64,000 nucleotides of DNA from Xiphydria camelus. Taxonomy: Eukaryota > Arthropoda > Insecta > Hymenoptera > Xiphydriidae. Of this stretch, positions 50,301-59,252 are shown piece by piece. Both the position numbers and the translations under genes were made by a program. A model generated the notes under the pieces. It saw only the letters and a list, made by a program, of their open reading frames with translations, was not told where the DNA came from and did not search any database. Every line of letters starts with the position of its first letter. Position 1 is the first letter of the stretch. Location of the stretch: positions 28,994,827 through 29,058,826 of the forward strand of contig OY783196.1 in assembly GCA_963678675.1 (NCBI GenBank). Reading direction: 5' to 3'.

Positions 50301-53300
50301 GATTCGTCACGACACTATCTACGGGACACATGTAAGTACGTACGTATAAATGGAGCGATACTGCACGGCCTCACGATTCTCTACAGCTGTTTTTTTCCAT
50401 TACGTATCTTTATCAGAGGAGGTCCATAAAAAGTGGCCCAAAAAAATTCAAATATCACTTGAGCTCCGCGGGCACACGACAAGTTTACGTAATGCATTAA
50501 ATCTTTAAATATCCTTCCAACGATTCGTTTGAGTGTATAAAATAGCGGAGCTTCTCGGATGCACCAACACAGTGGGTAGAAATATTATTTACGCGATTTA
50601 TATGAGGATCCACCTCGTCTAAATTGCGCAAATGACATTTTTATCCATTGTACATTGCAGCCGCGCGAGAAAGGAGATATGTACGTGCGAAAGTCTACCT
50701 GGCGGTATAGTTGAGAAGAATGCTTTGTGTGCGCCGAGCCGCTCCGATGAAAATGCTCCTCGCGCAGAGCATCACTGTACTGATATTCGTGTTAGTCTCG
50801 TGCCTTATTTCATTCAGTGTATCACTAATAACATAGCGATAAGGCGAACTTGTCGATAACCTTCTATATTAAAATAAAGTTCCACGAGTTTGCATGAAAT
50901 AACGCGCGCGGATCGTCGCTTTCCCATCCGTTAATTAATCAGGGATTTCTGAGGGTCGTTGGAAGGGAAAAAAGTAAACGCGACTTTAAATAACATTCGG
51001 AGGAGCAGGGTTCCAAGGATTTTAAATCTTCTTTGAAAAATTGCACGGGGTGGAAACGGAGGATCTTTTCGACCAACTGATGCGGATATGCGCGGTAAAA
51101 AAGTAGATCCTCTTTACGGAAAGATTGCGCGTCAAATATAGGCAGCGATCGAATTTGAAAGTCTCACCATATAGAAAGATCCTCCATAGAATGACAGCCG
51201 CTGCTGCCGGACGACGATAACGACATTGTGATCGCGACGGCGCGGCACAACTGGTGCTTTCGGACGGCCTTCAAGATGAAGTTATACCCCGATGATCCAC
51301 GCGCTATATTTTCACCTGCATACGCGTTAACGCTCTATACATGCACACGTATGACCGTGCTCACTCGCATCATTACGCGTGAGTTTCCACGGTGTGTCGG
51401 GAGGGTCCTCGTATACGTGTATATAAACTGCGCGAGAAAGTGTCTCCGTACGAGGGACTAAAGTCACGTTTACAAATGAAGAACAACTTTCGACGAACGG
51501 CATATCAACCACGCCCCGTCGCGCGGGTTTATCATGTTCGCTCGTCAACGAATTTTGACTAATCGACGCGCTCGTGCGTACGATGAATTTTTGATCCAGG
51601 TGAATTTTATGATTTTTCTTTTTTTGTTGGATGCACTTCTCGCCACCAGCCGCGATAATAAGAAAAACGATATATTTTTTCATTGACTTGTGAGAAAATT
51701 ATTTTTCTTTTCAACGCGTAAACATCTATACGTGTGTGTTTATGCGCGTTAAAGGTGAGGCCTCGCAGCAGCGGATCTCAGCGAGATCAGTGGCGCCTCG
51801 ACGACCGAAAAATTATGAAATATGAATTCAGGAATTCGTGAAAGGAAATCACGCCCCGGGGGGGCCGAATAATCGTGGCACGGCGAAGGTGGCCAATTGA
51901 TTTTTTTACCTGTTATTCGTGCAACGATCGAAATTTCTGTCGAGTAACCGAGCGGTTACATCGGCACAGACCGATGGAAGAATTAGAAGTATATCCCGTT
52001 ACGCGGTTTGCCCTAATTTCTTTCTTCGAGTGCTCCAATTCTCGAGGAATGCCGAGAAAGAAACGGCGAGAGTGGAGGATGATACCTTTCTACCAATTTC
52101 ATTAATCGAGCTGGAAATTGATACACTAAAGAAGGAATGCGGACGTAAGTGAAAACTACTGGCAATGCAACAAGGACCAGTCAGATGGTTAAACAAGACG
52201 TACAGTATGCGAAAACGCCTGAATTATACCAAACTTCTCAGGTCAGACATCGGGGTAAGACGGGTTATCTGGTTGCAGGGGCAGGCGAATACCAATACCG
52301 GCAGTCGATAGTGAAGGTAGTTTATGCAGGCTACTGTCCCGGTGTGCAAACATAAAAAAAAATGCAGGTGAGGAGAAGTTACATACTACGTCATGCAGAT
52401 GTCACCAACTATAAAGTGCAAGAACACAGCAGATTATTTTACCTTCGTGGCTCCGTCGGCTCGACCGATAATGCAGATTTCGAGTCGCTTCAAAAAAAAA
52501 GAAAGTTTACATTAAAATATTTTCACAGAATTGAGATACGTTTCATTTTTTAAATCGCTCTCGTAGAGTATTGTTTCGTGTTTTTAATGAAATGTTTTTT
52601 TTTTAATTATATGATTAATTATTTTTCGAATATTATGCGCAAGCTTGGAATTTTATGGCATAATTAAAATACGTAGACGTAAAAAAATAATATTACCTCA
52701 ACCAATTTTTAATTCTGTAATACCTGTAATCGTGTTTGTGACCCATTATTTTTATCTCATTGTCCGAGCTGTAAAGAGATATTTACGTAGGTACCTACCT
52801 ATGCGCACGGCACTTCGCGAGAAATTACGTAAAGCAAGCCAAAGTTGAATCGTTAAATTGAATACGGATGAAATCATTCCACCCGACTTGTATTCCCCCA
52901 CACACACAGCTATAAATCTTACTTTATTTATCACCGAGGCATATATGCAAACGATAAGCTCATTTATGCTTTTATTGAAAATAATGGATAGAGGGAGTTA
53001 CGCGCGGCGCTACTACAAGAAATCCTTGACTTCGTTTCGCACACCTTACCACCCATCGTGCATTATACGATATGATATTTAACATTGCCGTTGTCTGCAA
53101 GATCGCTGTTTCGCGTGATTATGCATATATTTTACGTATATTTGAGTACCTCGCGAATGTATAAAACAAGGGTACCGTCATATAACATATTTAACAGTTC
53201 ATCGAACACACTGTTTGCCGATTATTATGCATCGAAAATCAGGAAACATTATAAATTCTCTCGGATGAATTAATTATTCCATTGAACTAATAAATATATA

Positions 53301-55836
53301 TAGGTACATAGAGAGCTTTCTTAAAAAAAATAAAATAAAAAATTAAAGTAATTAAAAAAATCGTGAAGTACTTCACGATAAAAATCGTATACATAATTTC
53401 GTAAGCATTGTCTATCATATGAGCTCTGATCGACGTATCGGATTACGGCAATAATTGATAGAAGCGAAGAGCGGTAATTAAACAAACATTTTAGGGTGGC
53501 GAATAATGCATTCCGCGACACTTAGGTAATCGCGTTGCATTTGATTAGGCGCGCGTGGATCGAAAATACCGATCAGAAACGGATCAGCATCTCTTGCATA
53601 CATACATCATATCGAAAAATATCGTTAACGCTGCTCCGACGTTGAATCAATGTTCAGCGCTATTGTTAGTTAATTGCGGACATTCGATACTGATTTTGGG
53701 GATCACCTGGTTTTCGTGAAGTTATCGGGGTCACGCAAGACGAAATCAGATAGGTGTATGCGTCATACACGAGTATCTCGAAGGGAGAGTATTGTTACGA
53801 GTGCAACACACGGCGAGCCCACTCCAGGAACTTTCTCAACCTTGGCACGGATCGCCAAAAATTGCGCGCGGAACTTTCGATCCATATCGGCTCAATTGTG
53901 CGACGTCTCCAGATCGTGAAATATATTTAATTAAATATATCTCACGTTTAAACCACCGAAAGCACGCGAAAAAAAGTGCAATCCATCCGGTATCGCGCGC
54001 TAAACGGCCGCCGACGCATCGTTCGATCCAAAAGCGACGGGGCGTCGTTCGCGTGGCGATAACGATGCAAAAATAACCCGCCCGACGGCATTTTTATTGA
54101 CAAAGATCATCGAACGCGAGAATTATGCGTCAAAAGGAGCTTCGGCTTCTGTGAGAGTGGGCCGATAAAAATACGGATCAAAATTTGGTCAGCTCGAGCG
54201 ACATTCTTTCCTTGCGTCGATTCGGGTGGGTTATTGCGAAAAAAAAAGTTGTGACAAAAATGGTGCGATGGCCGGGAATCGAACCCGGATCAACTGCTTG
54301 GAAGGCAACTATGCTGACCATTACACCACCATCGCACTTTGTTTACTATTTCATCTACGAGCATCCCCATCGGCATCATAACTCAAATATTTGTAAAGAT
54401 AACCATAATCACGAGTTTGTTTTGGATCTACAAAGTAAACATTATTGACCTAAGTCCCAGATCTATGAATAATAACTCTTACCACGTGAGGCTAAACTTA
54501 CTCGCCAGGAAAGAAGCTTCAATCACTATTATCTCATTATCTATGAATTTTTGGCCTCCATCGATACAAGACTTTATTGTGGATCGAAACGTAATCTTGA
54601 AAAAAGTTATACAAATATGAGCCAAAAAATCATAGGTTGTGAAATAATAGCGATTGAAGTTTCCTTCCTGGCGAATAAGTTTAGCTTCACATCGTTGAAT
54701 GAGGAGTTGTCCTCATTCAACGTTCACATGGTATGTACACCTGCGGCTAATGATTCTGATCGGCCTGCTTCGGGTGACGGTACTTCAATCGAGTCGATCA
54801 TAGCTAAACAATTCGAGTGAATCTTATTGTTTTGCCATGAAGGCTAAATTTGATTGGTGCTTCGTGGCAAAATAAAAAGATCCGCTCGTACAATTCAAAT
54901 ACGGTCGATTTAATTGAAGTACTGTCATGCAAAGCCGGTCGATTAGCTTATTGTGGTTAGGTATACCCTACCCTCGCAAGGTTTCAGGGTGTCGCACGAA
55001 GAGGGGCCTCACTTATTCTAAAGAAACGCCACGATCCAATCGCCTCGAAAGAATAACAGAGGTCAGAGTGTAAATCGACGCAAATATTGTGAGCAATAAC
55101 GCGCAACCGAGTGGAGAATCGTCAACAGACGAACGTCAAAACATGAGCGCATCGCGCATTGTACGAACGTCAAGCGCTCGTTGATAATCGTTTCGTTAAT
55201 CGTAGCGTTGTGCTTTACACTTTCAAATTGACTCGTTTTCTCAGACGACCGGAAATTGCGGCTGGACGCGTCCGTATAAATCAAACGGAAACGTTCCAGG
55301 CGCAGCATCCGGACGCACGCGGAAACGCGGATAAGAAAACGTATCCTTCTACCTAGATACTTTGTTTGGAAGTTATTCTGAGCAGAGGTGAAGAAATCGG
55401 GCATGAGTCGTACGCTATTGCCTGCAGCTCTAGGCCACGCGACAATAGCGTATCAACTCTCCGTCCTAACCGGCGTGTGCTATCCTCGTTACACACACCA
55501 TAATAGCGATTTCAGCTGGCTTACACCAGGCTACACTGGCTACACTGTAATTTTTAACACGGTCGAGATAGGCAGGTGTAACTCGAGTGTAACTCAGTGC
55601 AGCTAATATCCTGGCCAGCTGAAAATGCTACTAGACGCCCGTGAGTCAAATGTCAAACCAAGTCGGCGAGAAGAACACCGGCGCTCACACGAAAAACCCG
55701 AATCCGAAAACAAATCCAAGTACCTGAACGTCTGCTGCTTGTCGTGCATTCGCGAGACTGTGGTCTTCTTCGGCGAATCGTCGTTCAGCTCCAAACCGAC
55801 CATCGCTTTGGCGAGATGCAAATCTTTCTCGTTCAT
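29137..55836 (-). CDS. Nadk: NAD kinase (NAD+ to NADP+), complete gene with alternative exons
   Basis: ATP-dependent NAD kinase, the cytosolic source of NADP+. Core exons (minus strand, 5' to 3'): 35981-35898, 33261-33132, 32163-32038, 31765-31594, 30763-30411, one of 30226-30144 or 30091-30009, and 29329-29137. One of three first exons is spliced on (55836-55724, 42579-42524 or 37169-36955), giving 417, 398 or 451 residues; human NADK is about 446. All phases agree. Family marks (numbering of the 417-aa form): FRRTRSL near 38-44, [13 protein letters not shown] at 161-164, [15 protein letters not shown] at 272-286, and [10 protein letters not shown]. The usually conserved NE motif reads ND (243-244), confirmed in the DNA. 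The C-terminus ends in an acidic, Ser-rich tail. The first intron of the longest form is about 19.7 kb and holds tRNA genes and repeats. Confidence 0.95.
30009..30091 (-). CDS. Nadk: NAD kinase exon 7B (mutually exclusive with 7A)
   Basis: An 83-nt exon, acceptor ccttcgtgctttcag and donor GACAG|gtttgt, phase 0 to 2. It encodes [19 protein letters not shown] then QQELRMGD, with 16 of 27 residues identical to 7A and the RNT and VSFDGRN cores kept. Only 52 bases of intron separate it from 7A. The intact frame and both splice sites argue that it is used, not decaying. Confidence 0.88.
30144..30226 (-). CDS. Nadk: NAD kinase exon 7A (mutually exclusive with 7B)
   Basis: An 83-nt exon, acceptor caacgtcag and donor GACAG|gtgcat, phase 0 to 2. 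It encodes [19 protein letters not shown] then RQELFHGD, the closer match to human SPEARNTAWVSFDGRKRQE. Its last two bases AG plus C of the final exon make Ser, as in the human HGDS. The neighbouring 7B is a duplicate of the same length and phase; joining both would shift the frame. Confidence 0.92.
30411..30763 (-). CDS. Nadk: NAD kinase exon 6, catalytic core
   Basis: A 353-nt exon (acceptor gtttcag, donor CTCAAG|gtacgt), phase 1 to 0. It encodes [52 protein letters not shown] and [20 protein letters not shown]. These are the NAD-binding and subunit-contact motifs of the family. The pair usually written NE is ND here. Confidence 0.96.
31229..31447 (-). CDS. Nadk: optional NAD kinase exon (219-nt symmetric cassette, or alternative 3' end)
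   Basis: A strong acceptor (ccacttcccttctttcccag) opens a frame in phase 1, matching the donor of exon 5. It encodes [20 protein letters not shown], then an acidic stretch ([20 protein letters not shown]) with clear coding character. A phase-1 donor at 31228 (AACG|gtactg, weak) would make a 73-codon cassette that keeps the frame into exon 6. If that donor is not used, the frame runs on to a stop at 31209-31211 (ending TEAIG), giving a product truncated before the second half of the catalytic domain. The insertion point is a surface region that also varies in length in vertebrate enzymes. Confidence 0.6.
31594..31765 (-). CDS. Nadk: NAD kinase exon 5 with the GGDG motif
   Basis: A 172-nt exon (acceptor ttttctgcag, donor GAAG|gtaagg), phase 0 to 1. 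It encodes [20 protein letters not shown], then [17 protein letters not shown] and a stretch ending VLEG. GGDG is the diagnostic nucleotide-binding and catalytic motif of NAD kinases, with the Asp as general base in the family. The split Gly codon at its end can join either the optional exon or exon 6. Confidence 0.96.
32038..32163 (-). CDS. Nadk: NAD kinase exon 4
   Basis: A 126-nt exon, phase 0 to 0 (acceptor ttctgtcgacag, donor gtacgc). It encodes [19 protein letters not shown] and a segment ending [10 protein letters not shown], corresponding to human NMIVYVEKKVLEDPAI and TFREDYDDISNQ. Confidence 0.93.
32284..32674. repeat. MITE-like element in a NAD kinase intron
   Basis: The left terminus gtaccagttatagcca (about 32294) and the right terminus tggctataactggtac (two tandem copies near 32632-32663) are inverse. 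The interior is AT-rich and non-coding. It sits between exons 3 and 4. Confidence 0.65.
33132..33261 (-). CDS. Nadk: NAD kinase exon 3
   Basis: A 130-nt exon (acceptor ccgttgcag, donor gtaatc), entering in phase 2 and leaving in phase 0. It encodes [34 protein letters not shown] and VQLVTWLIE, which align directly with human [19 protein letters not shown] and VLVIKKMRDASLLQPF. This starts the Rossmann-like N-terminal part of the catalytic domain. Confidence 0.95.
35898..35981 (-). CDS. Nadk: NAD kinase common exon 2
   Basis: This 84-nt exon runs from acceptor ttccag to donor gtaagt, phase 2 on both sides. It encodes [19 protein letters not shown] then IMKNSAMV, matching the conserved vertebrate segment RTRSLHGPCPVTTFGP. 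All three first exons join here. Confidence 0.9.
36955..37169 (-). CDS. Nadk: NAD kinase alternative first coding exon (proximal)
   Basis: The frame opens with ATG at 37169, directly after an in-frame TGA, and ends AG|gtagcc in phase 2. It encodes 71 codons with a protein-like stretch ([20 protein letters not shown] and [15 protein letters not shown]) that joins as VLRRTRSL. A second ATG at 37097 (context caaaATGa, starting MTDQVPPLR) has the better insect start context, and the residues before it look less coding, so the true start may be there (47 codons). Both options keep the frame. Confidence 0.68.
38187..38304. repeat. hairpin element, about 28-bp arms
   Basis: The left arm tatgacgttcggtatcataa, then atatgtcg, and the right arm cgacatatttatggcactga, then acgtcata, are inverse with few mismatches. 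The AT-rich loop also has inverse repeats of aatattt. Confidence 0.65.
42524..42579 (-). CDS. Nadk: NAD kinase alternative first coding exon (middle)
   Basis: The ATG at 42579 encodes [18 protein letters not shown] and ends AG|gtattt in phase 2, the same phase as the other two first exons, so splicing to 35981 gives ELELRRTRSL. It is short (18 full codons) but acidic and helical in character. The frame is open upstream but without a nearer ATG. It depends on the exact phase match and donor, so transcript evidence would decide. Confidence 0.5.
43131..43202 (-). tRNA. tRNA-Glu (anticodon CTC)
   Basis: A 72-nt cloverleaf with acceptor stem TCCGGTA/TACCGGA, A-box GGTCTAGTGGCTAGGAT, anticodon stem CCTGG/CCAGG around a CTCTCAC loop (anticodon CTC), and T arm CGGGTTCGATTCCCG. 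The discriminator base is A. No intron. It lies inside the first NAD kinase intron on the same strand as the host gene. A tract of T on the transcribed minus strand follows directly (43110-43130), which serves as a Pol III terminator. Confidence 0.96.
43389..43591. repeat. MITE-like family B, copy 1
   Basis: The left end gaggctgaacttactcggca and the inverted right end agcgagtaagttagtctcac enclose about 200 bases with the shared interior aagtattatacaaa and ttattatctcatta. Copies 2 and 3 lie at 46763 and 54486 in the same orientation. It begins 190 bases past the tRNA-Glu gene. Confidence 0.75.
46763..46976. repeat. MITE-like family B, copy 2
   Basis: The left end gtgaggctaaacttactcgc and right end ggcgagtaagtttagcccca form terminal inverted repeats. 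The interior matches copy 3 closely (gaatttttggcct, then aagactttattgta). Confidence 0.8.
47570..47588. repeat. (GAC)n trinucleotide repeat
   Basis: Six GAC units (gacgacgacgacgacgac) in a GC-rich part of the NAD kinase first intron. Open frames here are repeat-driven and Arg/Thr-rich. Confidence 0.75.
49290..49345 (+). pseudogene. tRNA-Gly relic (3' half)
   Basis: The sequence agttcccttccgagg, then gatccgggttcggttcccgg, resembles the 3' half of the Gly-TCC gene 230 bases downstream: anticodon loop, spacer and T arm. The 5' half and acceptor pairing are missing. I read it as a broken tRNA-derived copy. Confidence 0.5.
49446..49488 (+). pseudogene. degenerate tRNA-like segment
   Basis: A 5-bp stem with a 7-base loop (GTCGC-ttcgcga-GCGAC) is followed by taatccgggttcgattt, in the order anticodon arm then T arm. 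No acceptor stem or D arm is visible, and the T stem does not close. It may be a second tRNA fragment beside the Gly genes. Confidence 0.35.
49576..49647 (+). tRNA. tRNA-Gly (anticodon TCC), copy 1
   Basis: A 72-nt cloverleaf with acceptor stem GCGATGG/CCATCGC, A-box GGTGTAATGGTCAGCAT, anticodon loop CTTCCAA and T arm CCGGGTTCGATTCCCGG. It is followed by catctttttt, a Pol III terminator. It runs antisense to the NAD kinase intron that holds it and is identical to the copy at 54264-54335 on the other strand. Confidence 0.96.
50120..50190 (+). tRNA. tRNA-Gly (anticodon CCC)
   Basis: A 71-nt cloverleaf with acceptor stem GCACTGC/GCAGTGC, A-box GGTGTAGTGGTATCAT, anticodon stem CAAGA/TCTTG around TTCCCAT (anticodon CCC), and T arm CCCGGGTTCGATTCCCGGG. 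It lies 0.5 kb from the Gly-TCC gene on the same strand. The terminator is weak: only a TTCTTTT stretch follows. Confidence 0.93.
50191..54263. other. NAD kinase first-intron interior, AT-rich
   Basis: No gene, repeat pair or RNA structure was recognised between the tRNA-Gly(CCC) and second tRNA-Gly(TCC) genes. Short frames only. Confidence 0.5.
54264..54335 (-). tRNA. tRNA-Gly (anticodon TCC), copy 2
   Basis: This is the reverse complement of the 72-nt gene at 49576-49647, identical throughout, with a T-rich terminator in the minus direction (54241-54263 is A-rich on plus). The pair is 4.6 kb apart in opposite orientation inside the same NAD kinase intron. A recent inverted duplication or gene conversion explains the identity. 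Confidence 0.96.
54486..54690. repeat. MITE-like family B, copy 3
   Basis: The left end gtgaggctaaacttactcgc and right end ctggcgaataagtttagctt are inverse. It is the closest relative of copy 2 and starts 150 bases from the second tRNA-Gly(TCC) gene. Confidence 0.8.
55724..55836 (-). CDS. Nadk: NAD kinase distal first coding exon
   Basis: The ATG at 55836 (context gaatcATGa) opens [10 protein letters not shown], then [15 protein letters not shown] and MHDKQQTF, and ends AG|gtactt in phase 2. Joined to the common exon at 35981 this reads [13 protein letters not shown], very close to the human EFRRTRSL. No in-frame ATG lies upstream in the open frame. The codons look coding (acidic and polar residues, unlike the Arg-rich chance frames nearby). 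An Inr/DPE promoter lies 149 bases upstream. I take this as the main conserved start. Confidence 0.82.
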
Positions 55837-55953
55837 GATTCCGCGCGGCTCGTCGCACTTACGAACTTGAGACAAACACAACGTGAATTCGTCGACGCAC
55901 AATGAGCCTCGCTTCGCACAACACAACTCCTCTACTCGCGCGCCGAGTGACGT

Positions 55954-55987
55954 TAACCTCGAAGATCGCGGCGGCGGTAGCGACTGA
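55954..55987 (-). promoter_or_regulatory. Nadk: Inr + DPE core promoter of NAD kinase distal first exon
   Basis: On the minus strand TCAGTC (55987-55982) matches the insect initiator TCAGTY exactly, with its A at 55985. Counting that A as +1, bases +28 to +32 (55958-55954) are GGTTA, which fits the DPE consensus RGWYV at the required spacing. No TATA box is visible. The leader would be 149 nt to the ATG at 55836. The motifs and spacing are seen; the function is inferred from the established Inr/DPE rule. Confidence 0.5.
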
Positions 55988-58208
55988 CTCGCGTGCAGCG
56001 ATCCTCGCTTATCGAATCGACGGTTTTATTCAAATATACAAAGCCGACGGCGCGTGTGACGCGAATAGCGCGGTTCTATTATTAGTGGGCTGCACGGAGA
56101 GGCGCGAGTATATTGCCAAACGTGTACTTTCGTTCAAACGGCGAACAGCGTTCGCGCTACTCCCGATCGCGATCGAACTGCGTATCAGCTGACTGGCGCG
56201 AACGGACCTCGTGGGAGCAATGAAGCGACGCGGGCGGTCGCGACTGCCGGCTGTTGAGCGGGTTTTTTTCGAGCGCACCAATCGCGATGGGAGGGGGAGG
56301 GGTGTTCAGTCGGGTGTACCACGTTTGTCCCGTCATGCATACGTGCATATTTGGATGCATATGTTTAAGGGCCAGTGGTTTCAGCGAATATTCTTCTTGA
56401 TTTTCGTTTTTGATCGGTCTGTCACCGTTGTAACGAAATAAAACGATATTGGCGATACTGAAACACTCGACGATGTTCGCACGTGCATAATCTCGAGACT
56501 ACGTCTCGTGACGTTATTTCACGCGCGTAAGAATAGACGCTTTTCACCCGCATCGGAAGACCTTTCCCATTCGTCGTTTAAAGATACATGACCTGACGCC
56601 TCGTAAATGTATAAATAGGCCATATCGTATCGAGGTCATCAATTTTCAATTACCATTTACTGCAATTTTTAGCATCCGTGGCGACTTTTGGACACGCGTA
56701 CACTCCCAACAAAATCTTTTCACTGGAAAAAAAAAGCTTCTCTTATGTCGAACTTACGTAAGTCGTACGCTCGACGCGGTGTGAAGCAAATAAGTAAAGG
56801 TCGTGTTTGCGAACCCGGGGAGTTTTGTAAAAAAAGGGTTTATTCATACTTTATGATAAAAAAAAACAGTACATAGTCTATACAACCTAATACTAATCTC
56901 ATGTATAACCACTAAGTAGTCTGCAATGATGGCGTGTGCGTAAACACGCGTCCCCTCGCTGGGGTGTATACTTTAAACTGCGTACCTGCGTGTTACCATG
57001 GATGTGCTAGCACGTGACCACAACGCGTCAACTACATATAAAATTGCAAATTTACCGCTCGCTCTCCTAGACGCGTTGTGGTCGCGTGCTAGCATATCCA
57101 TGGTAGCATGCAGGGATACGCAGTTTAAAGTATACACCCCCGCGAGGGGGCTTTTTTCGGGAGAAAAGAGCTCTAGCAACGGGAACCTCATTGTCGAAAG
57201 TCGCGCCGCGAATGCGCAATTAACGCAGTTCTTGCTTCTTCGTCGCTCCTAAAACCGTGTAAGACCGTTCCCGCACCAAATACATATTTCAACATGGACG
57301 CGTGCGTCACCCCTAACAAACTATATTATGCGCGTTTATGCGGTTCAACAATCTTAAAGTCTATAAGACCGCTAGCAGCATGAGACTTCATTCTGCGAGC
57401 AAAAATGCACATTTTTCTTCACCGAACAGTAATAAGTCCAATGTGGTACATCTAAAAAAATATGGATGTGCGCTCTTTCAATAAATATTTCTTTCCCTCG
57501 CACATCCCCTCCGACCTCCAAAAGAGAGGCGGAGCTGAACTCGCTAGAAGCGTGTCTACGACGACGAACAAACCCTGTAGGGGTACGCCGAAAATTTGTC
57601 CGAAATCCGAATGGGCTGTAAATGTTGTGCTGCGCGCTTCGAAGGAAGCCGTCGGAAATTCGTTTGGCATCAATCGTTCCTAGCGCGCGCGAGGCGCCGT
57701 TGTGCCGTATCGCGATCGAGTAAAAAAATAGATGGCCCATTACAGGGTTTTGCAGGAGACTATACGTACGACGAACTACGACTAAGAGAATCCATACGTT
57801 CATTCAACGCGTTTTTTCTACGAGCTACGCTAGAGCTAGCGGCATTAAACCTGGGTATATGTACTCTATGAGATTAAGAACCTTTGAAACTTTGATATCT
57901 TATAAGTACCATATACTGAAATCCGTAGAGGGCTCAAGCTGGGGGCACTGAGGTGCTGCTGTACGCAGGAAGATACATCAACTTCATCGCGATCACCCGT
58001 CGGAGAGATTCTGCGAGTCTTGCGTGGCAAACCATCACCGCGAGACGCTCGTACAACACGACGCGAACGTTATTATCGTCGAGAAGAGCATATCTGTTCG
58101 GTCAATTTCAATCAGCGTCAGTCGGATGAAGGTGATATGCATCGTAGAGATAAATACTACAGTTATAATACGTAATGTCAGATGTATAAAATTCTATATA
58201 CGCCCGAA
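55988..58208. other. intergenic region between NAD kinase and PFKFB
   Basis: Both neighbours are on the minus strand, so this holds upstream sequence of NAD kinase and downstream sequence of PFKFB. It is GC-rich near 56.0-56.3 kb and contains the long-arm inverted repeat at 56.95-57.16 kb. No gene seen. Confidence 0.5.
56948..57158. repeat. long-arm inverted repeat between NAD kinase and PFKFB genes
   Basis: The left arm (ggggtgtatactttaaactg, then accatggatgtgctagcacg) and right arm (gcgtgctagcatatccatgg, then cagtttaaagtatacacccc) are inverse over about 80 bases each with a short AT spacer. No coding frame. Confidence 0.8.
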
Positions 58209-58214
58209 TTTATT
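58209..58214 (-). promoter_or_regulatory. candidate polyadenylation signal of PFKFB
   Basis: AATAAA on the minus strand about 610 bases past the stop codon. The intervening 58215-58823 has no convincing coding frame and would be the 3' UTR. Confidence 0.35.
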
Positions 58215-58823
58215 TCGTTCCCCTTTACGATTACCCCCCACCCACGTCGAACCGATTTTCCGACGTCGTTTACCGAAGCTCGTATGACGTTTGACGTATC
58301 GAGGCACGCGCGGTGCAGTGATATAAAACACTCCTGGCATTTTATCTTCGAGAGCCTCCTCGACTCGGAAACGACACCGGAAGATACAATTCTTCCTCCT
58401 CCCTCGCGCTTATTTCTCGTGAATATTACGCGAACCCAACTGACGTTAACGAGTACGAACGGTACGCGGTGCAATGCTGTTTTGAACGTAAATTTGTCCG
58501 CGCGACCCACCTGGCCGAACTCCAAAATGCGAACAGGGACGAGTTTCGAAACGTTACAAAATCGAGAGCAAAGTTCGATTCGCGCGCGATCGCTGTGTCG
58601 CTGCACCTCTTTTGGGCGCATGCATTTCATTCATGGTCGAAGGAAATCATCGCAGAATCTCTCGACGAGCGAAACTTTCGATGACATCAAACGCAGCGCG
58701 CGGTGACAAAGTTGAGCTTTCGCGGAGAGACCAACGAGACAAACCTTAAGGAACGCGAGTGTCTTACGGTATCTGGACCTTTTCAAGGCTTCTACGGTCG
58801 GCGCTCCCTCAGGAATCCTCGTA

Positions 58824-59252
58824 TCAGTGTTGCTGCACGAGGGTCGGACCGCTGCCGGGATTCCGCCACGGGTCGGGGATGTCGAAGTGCGCCGGGACGG
58901 TCAGCAGCGCGTCATCGGCGGTCCTGTTCGGATTGCAGTTCTTCGGCTTCACTCGGGTGGTGTTGACGCACTCGATCGGCAGCTTGATAAACTCCATCTT
59001 GTAATTGAAGCCCTGGCTGGTGATGCGGATGATGGTGTGCAGCGGCACCTCCATGTAGGGCAGCTCCTCCGGCGATTTGTCCATGAAGAAGCCCAGGATG
59101 CAGCGGAGCACCGCCTGATGCGAAACGACCAGCACGTTGTTCGCCTGCTGCAGCTCGGCGACGACCGGCTCCACTCGCTGCATGATGTCGACGTAGCTCT
59201 CGCCCCATGGATATCTGTAGCGCAACTTGTCCTGGTCGCGCCACGCGAACTC
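58824..59252 (-). CDS. PFKFB: PFKFB terminal exon, phosphatase catalytic His
   Basis: A 429-nt exon (acceptor ctgctttcag), with stop at 58824-58826. It encodes DKLRYRYPWGESYVDIMQR, NNVLVVSHQAVLRCILGFF, DKSPEELPYMEVPLHTII, and a C-terminal tail unlike the vertebrate regulatory tails, ending PTLVQQH. No basic-phosphosite cluster is visible in the tail. Confidence 0.95.
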   Translation of the reverse strand, partial: EFAWRDQDKLRYRYPWGESYVDIMQRVEPVVAELQQANNVLVVSHQAVLRCILGFFMDKSPEELPYMEVPLHTIIRITSQGFNYKMEFIKLPIECVNTTRVKPKNCNPNRTADDALLTVPAHFDIPDPWRNPGSGPTLVQQH

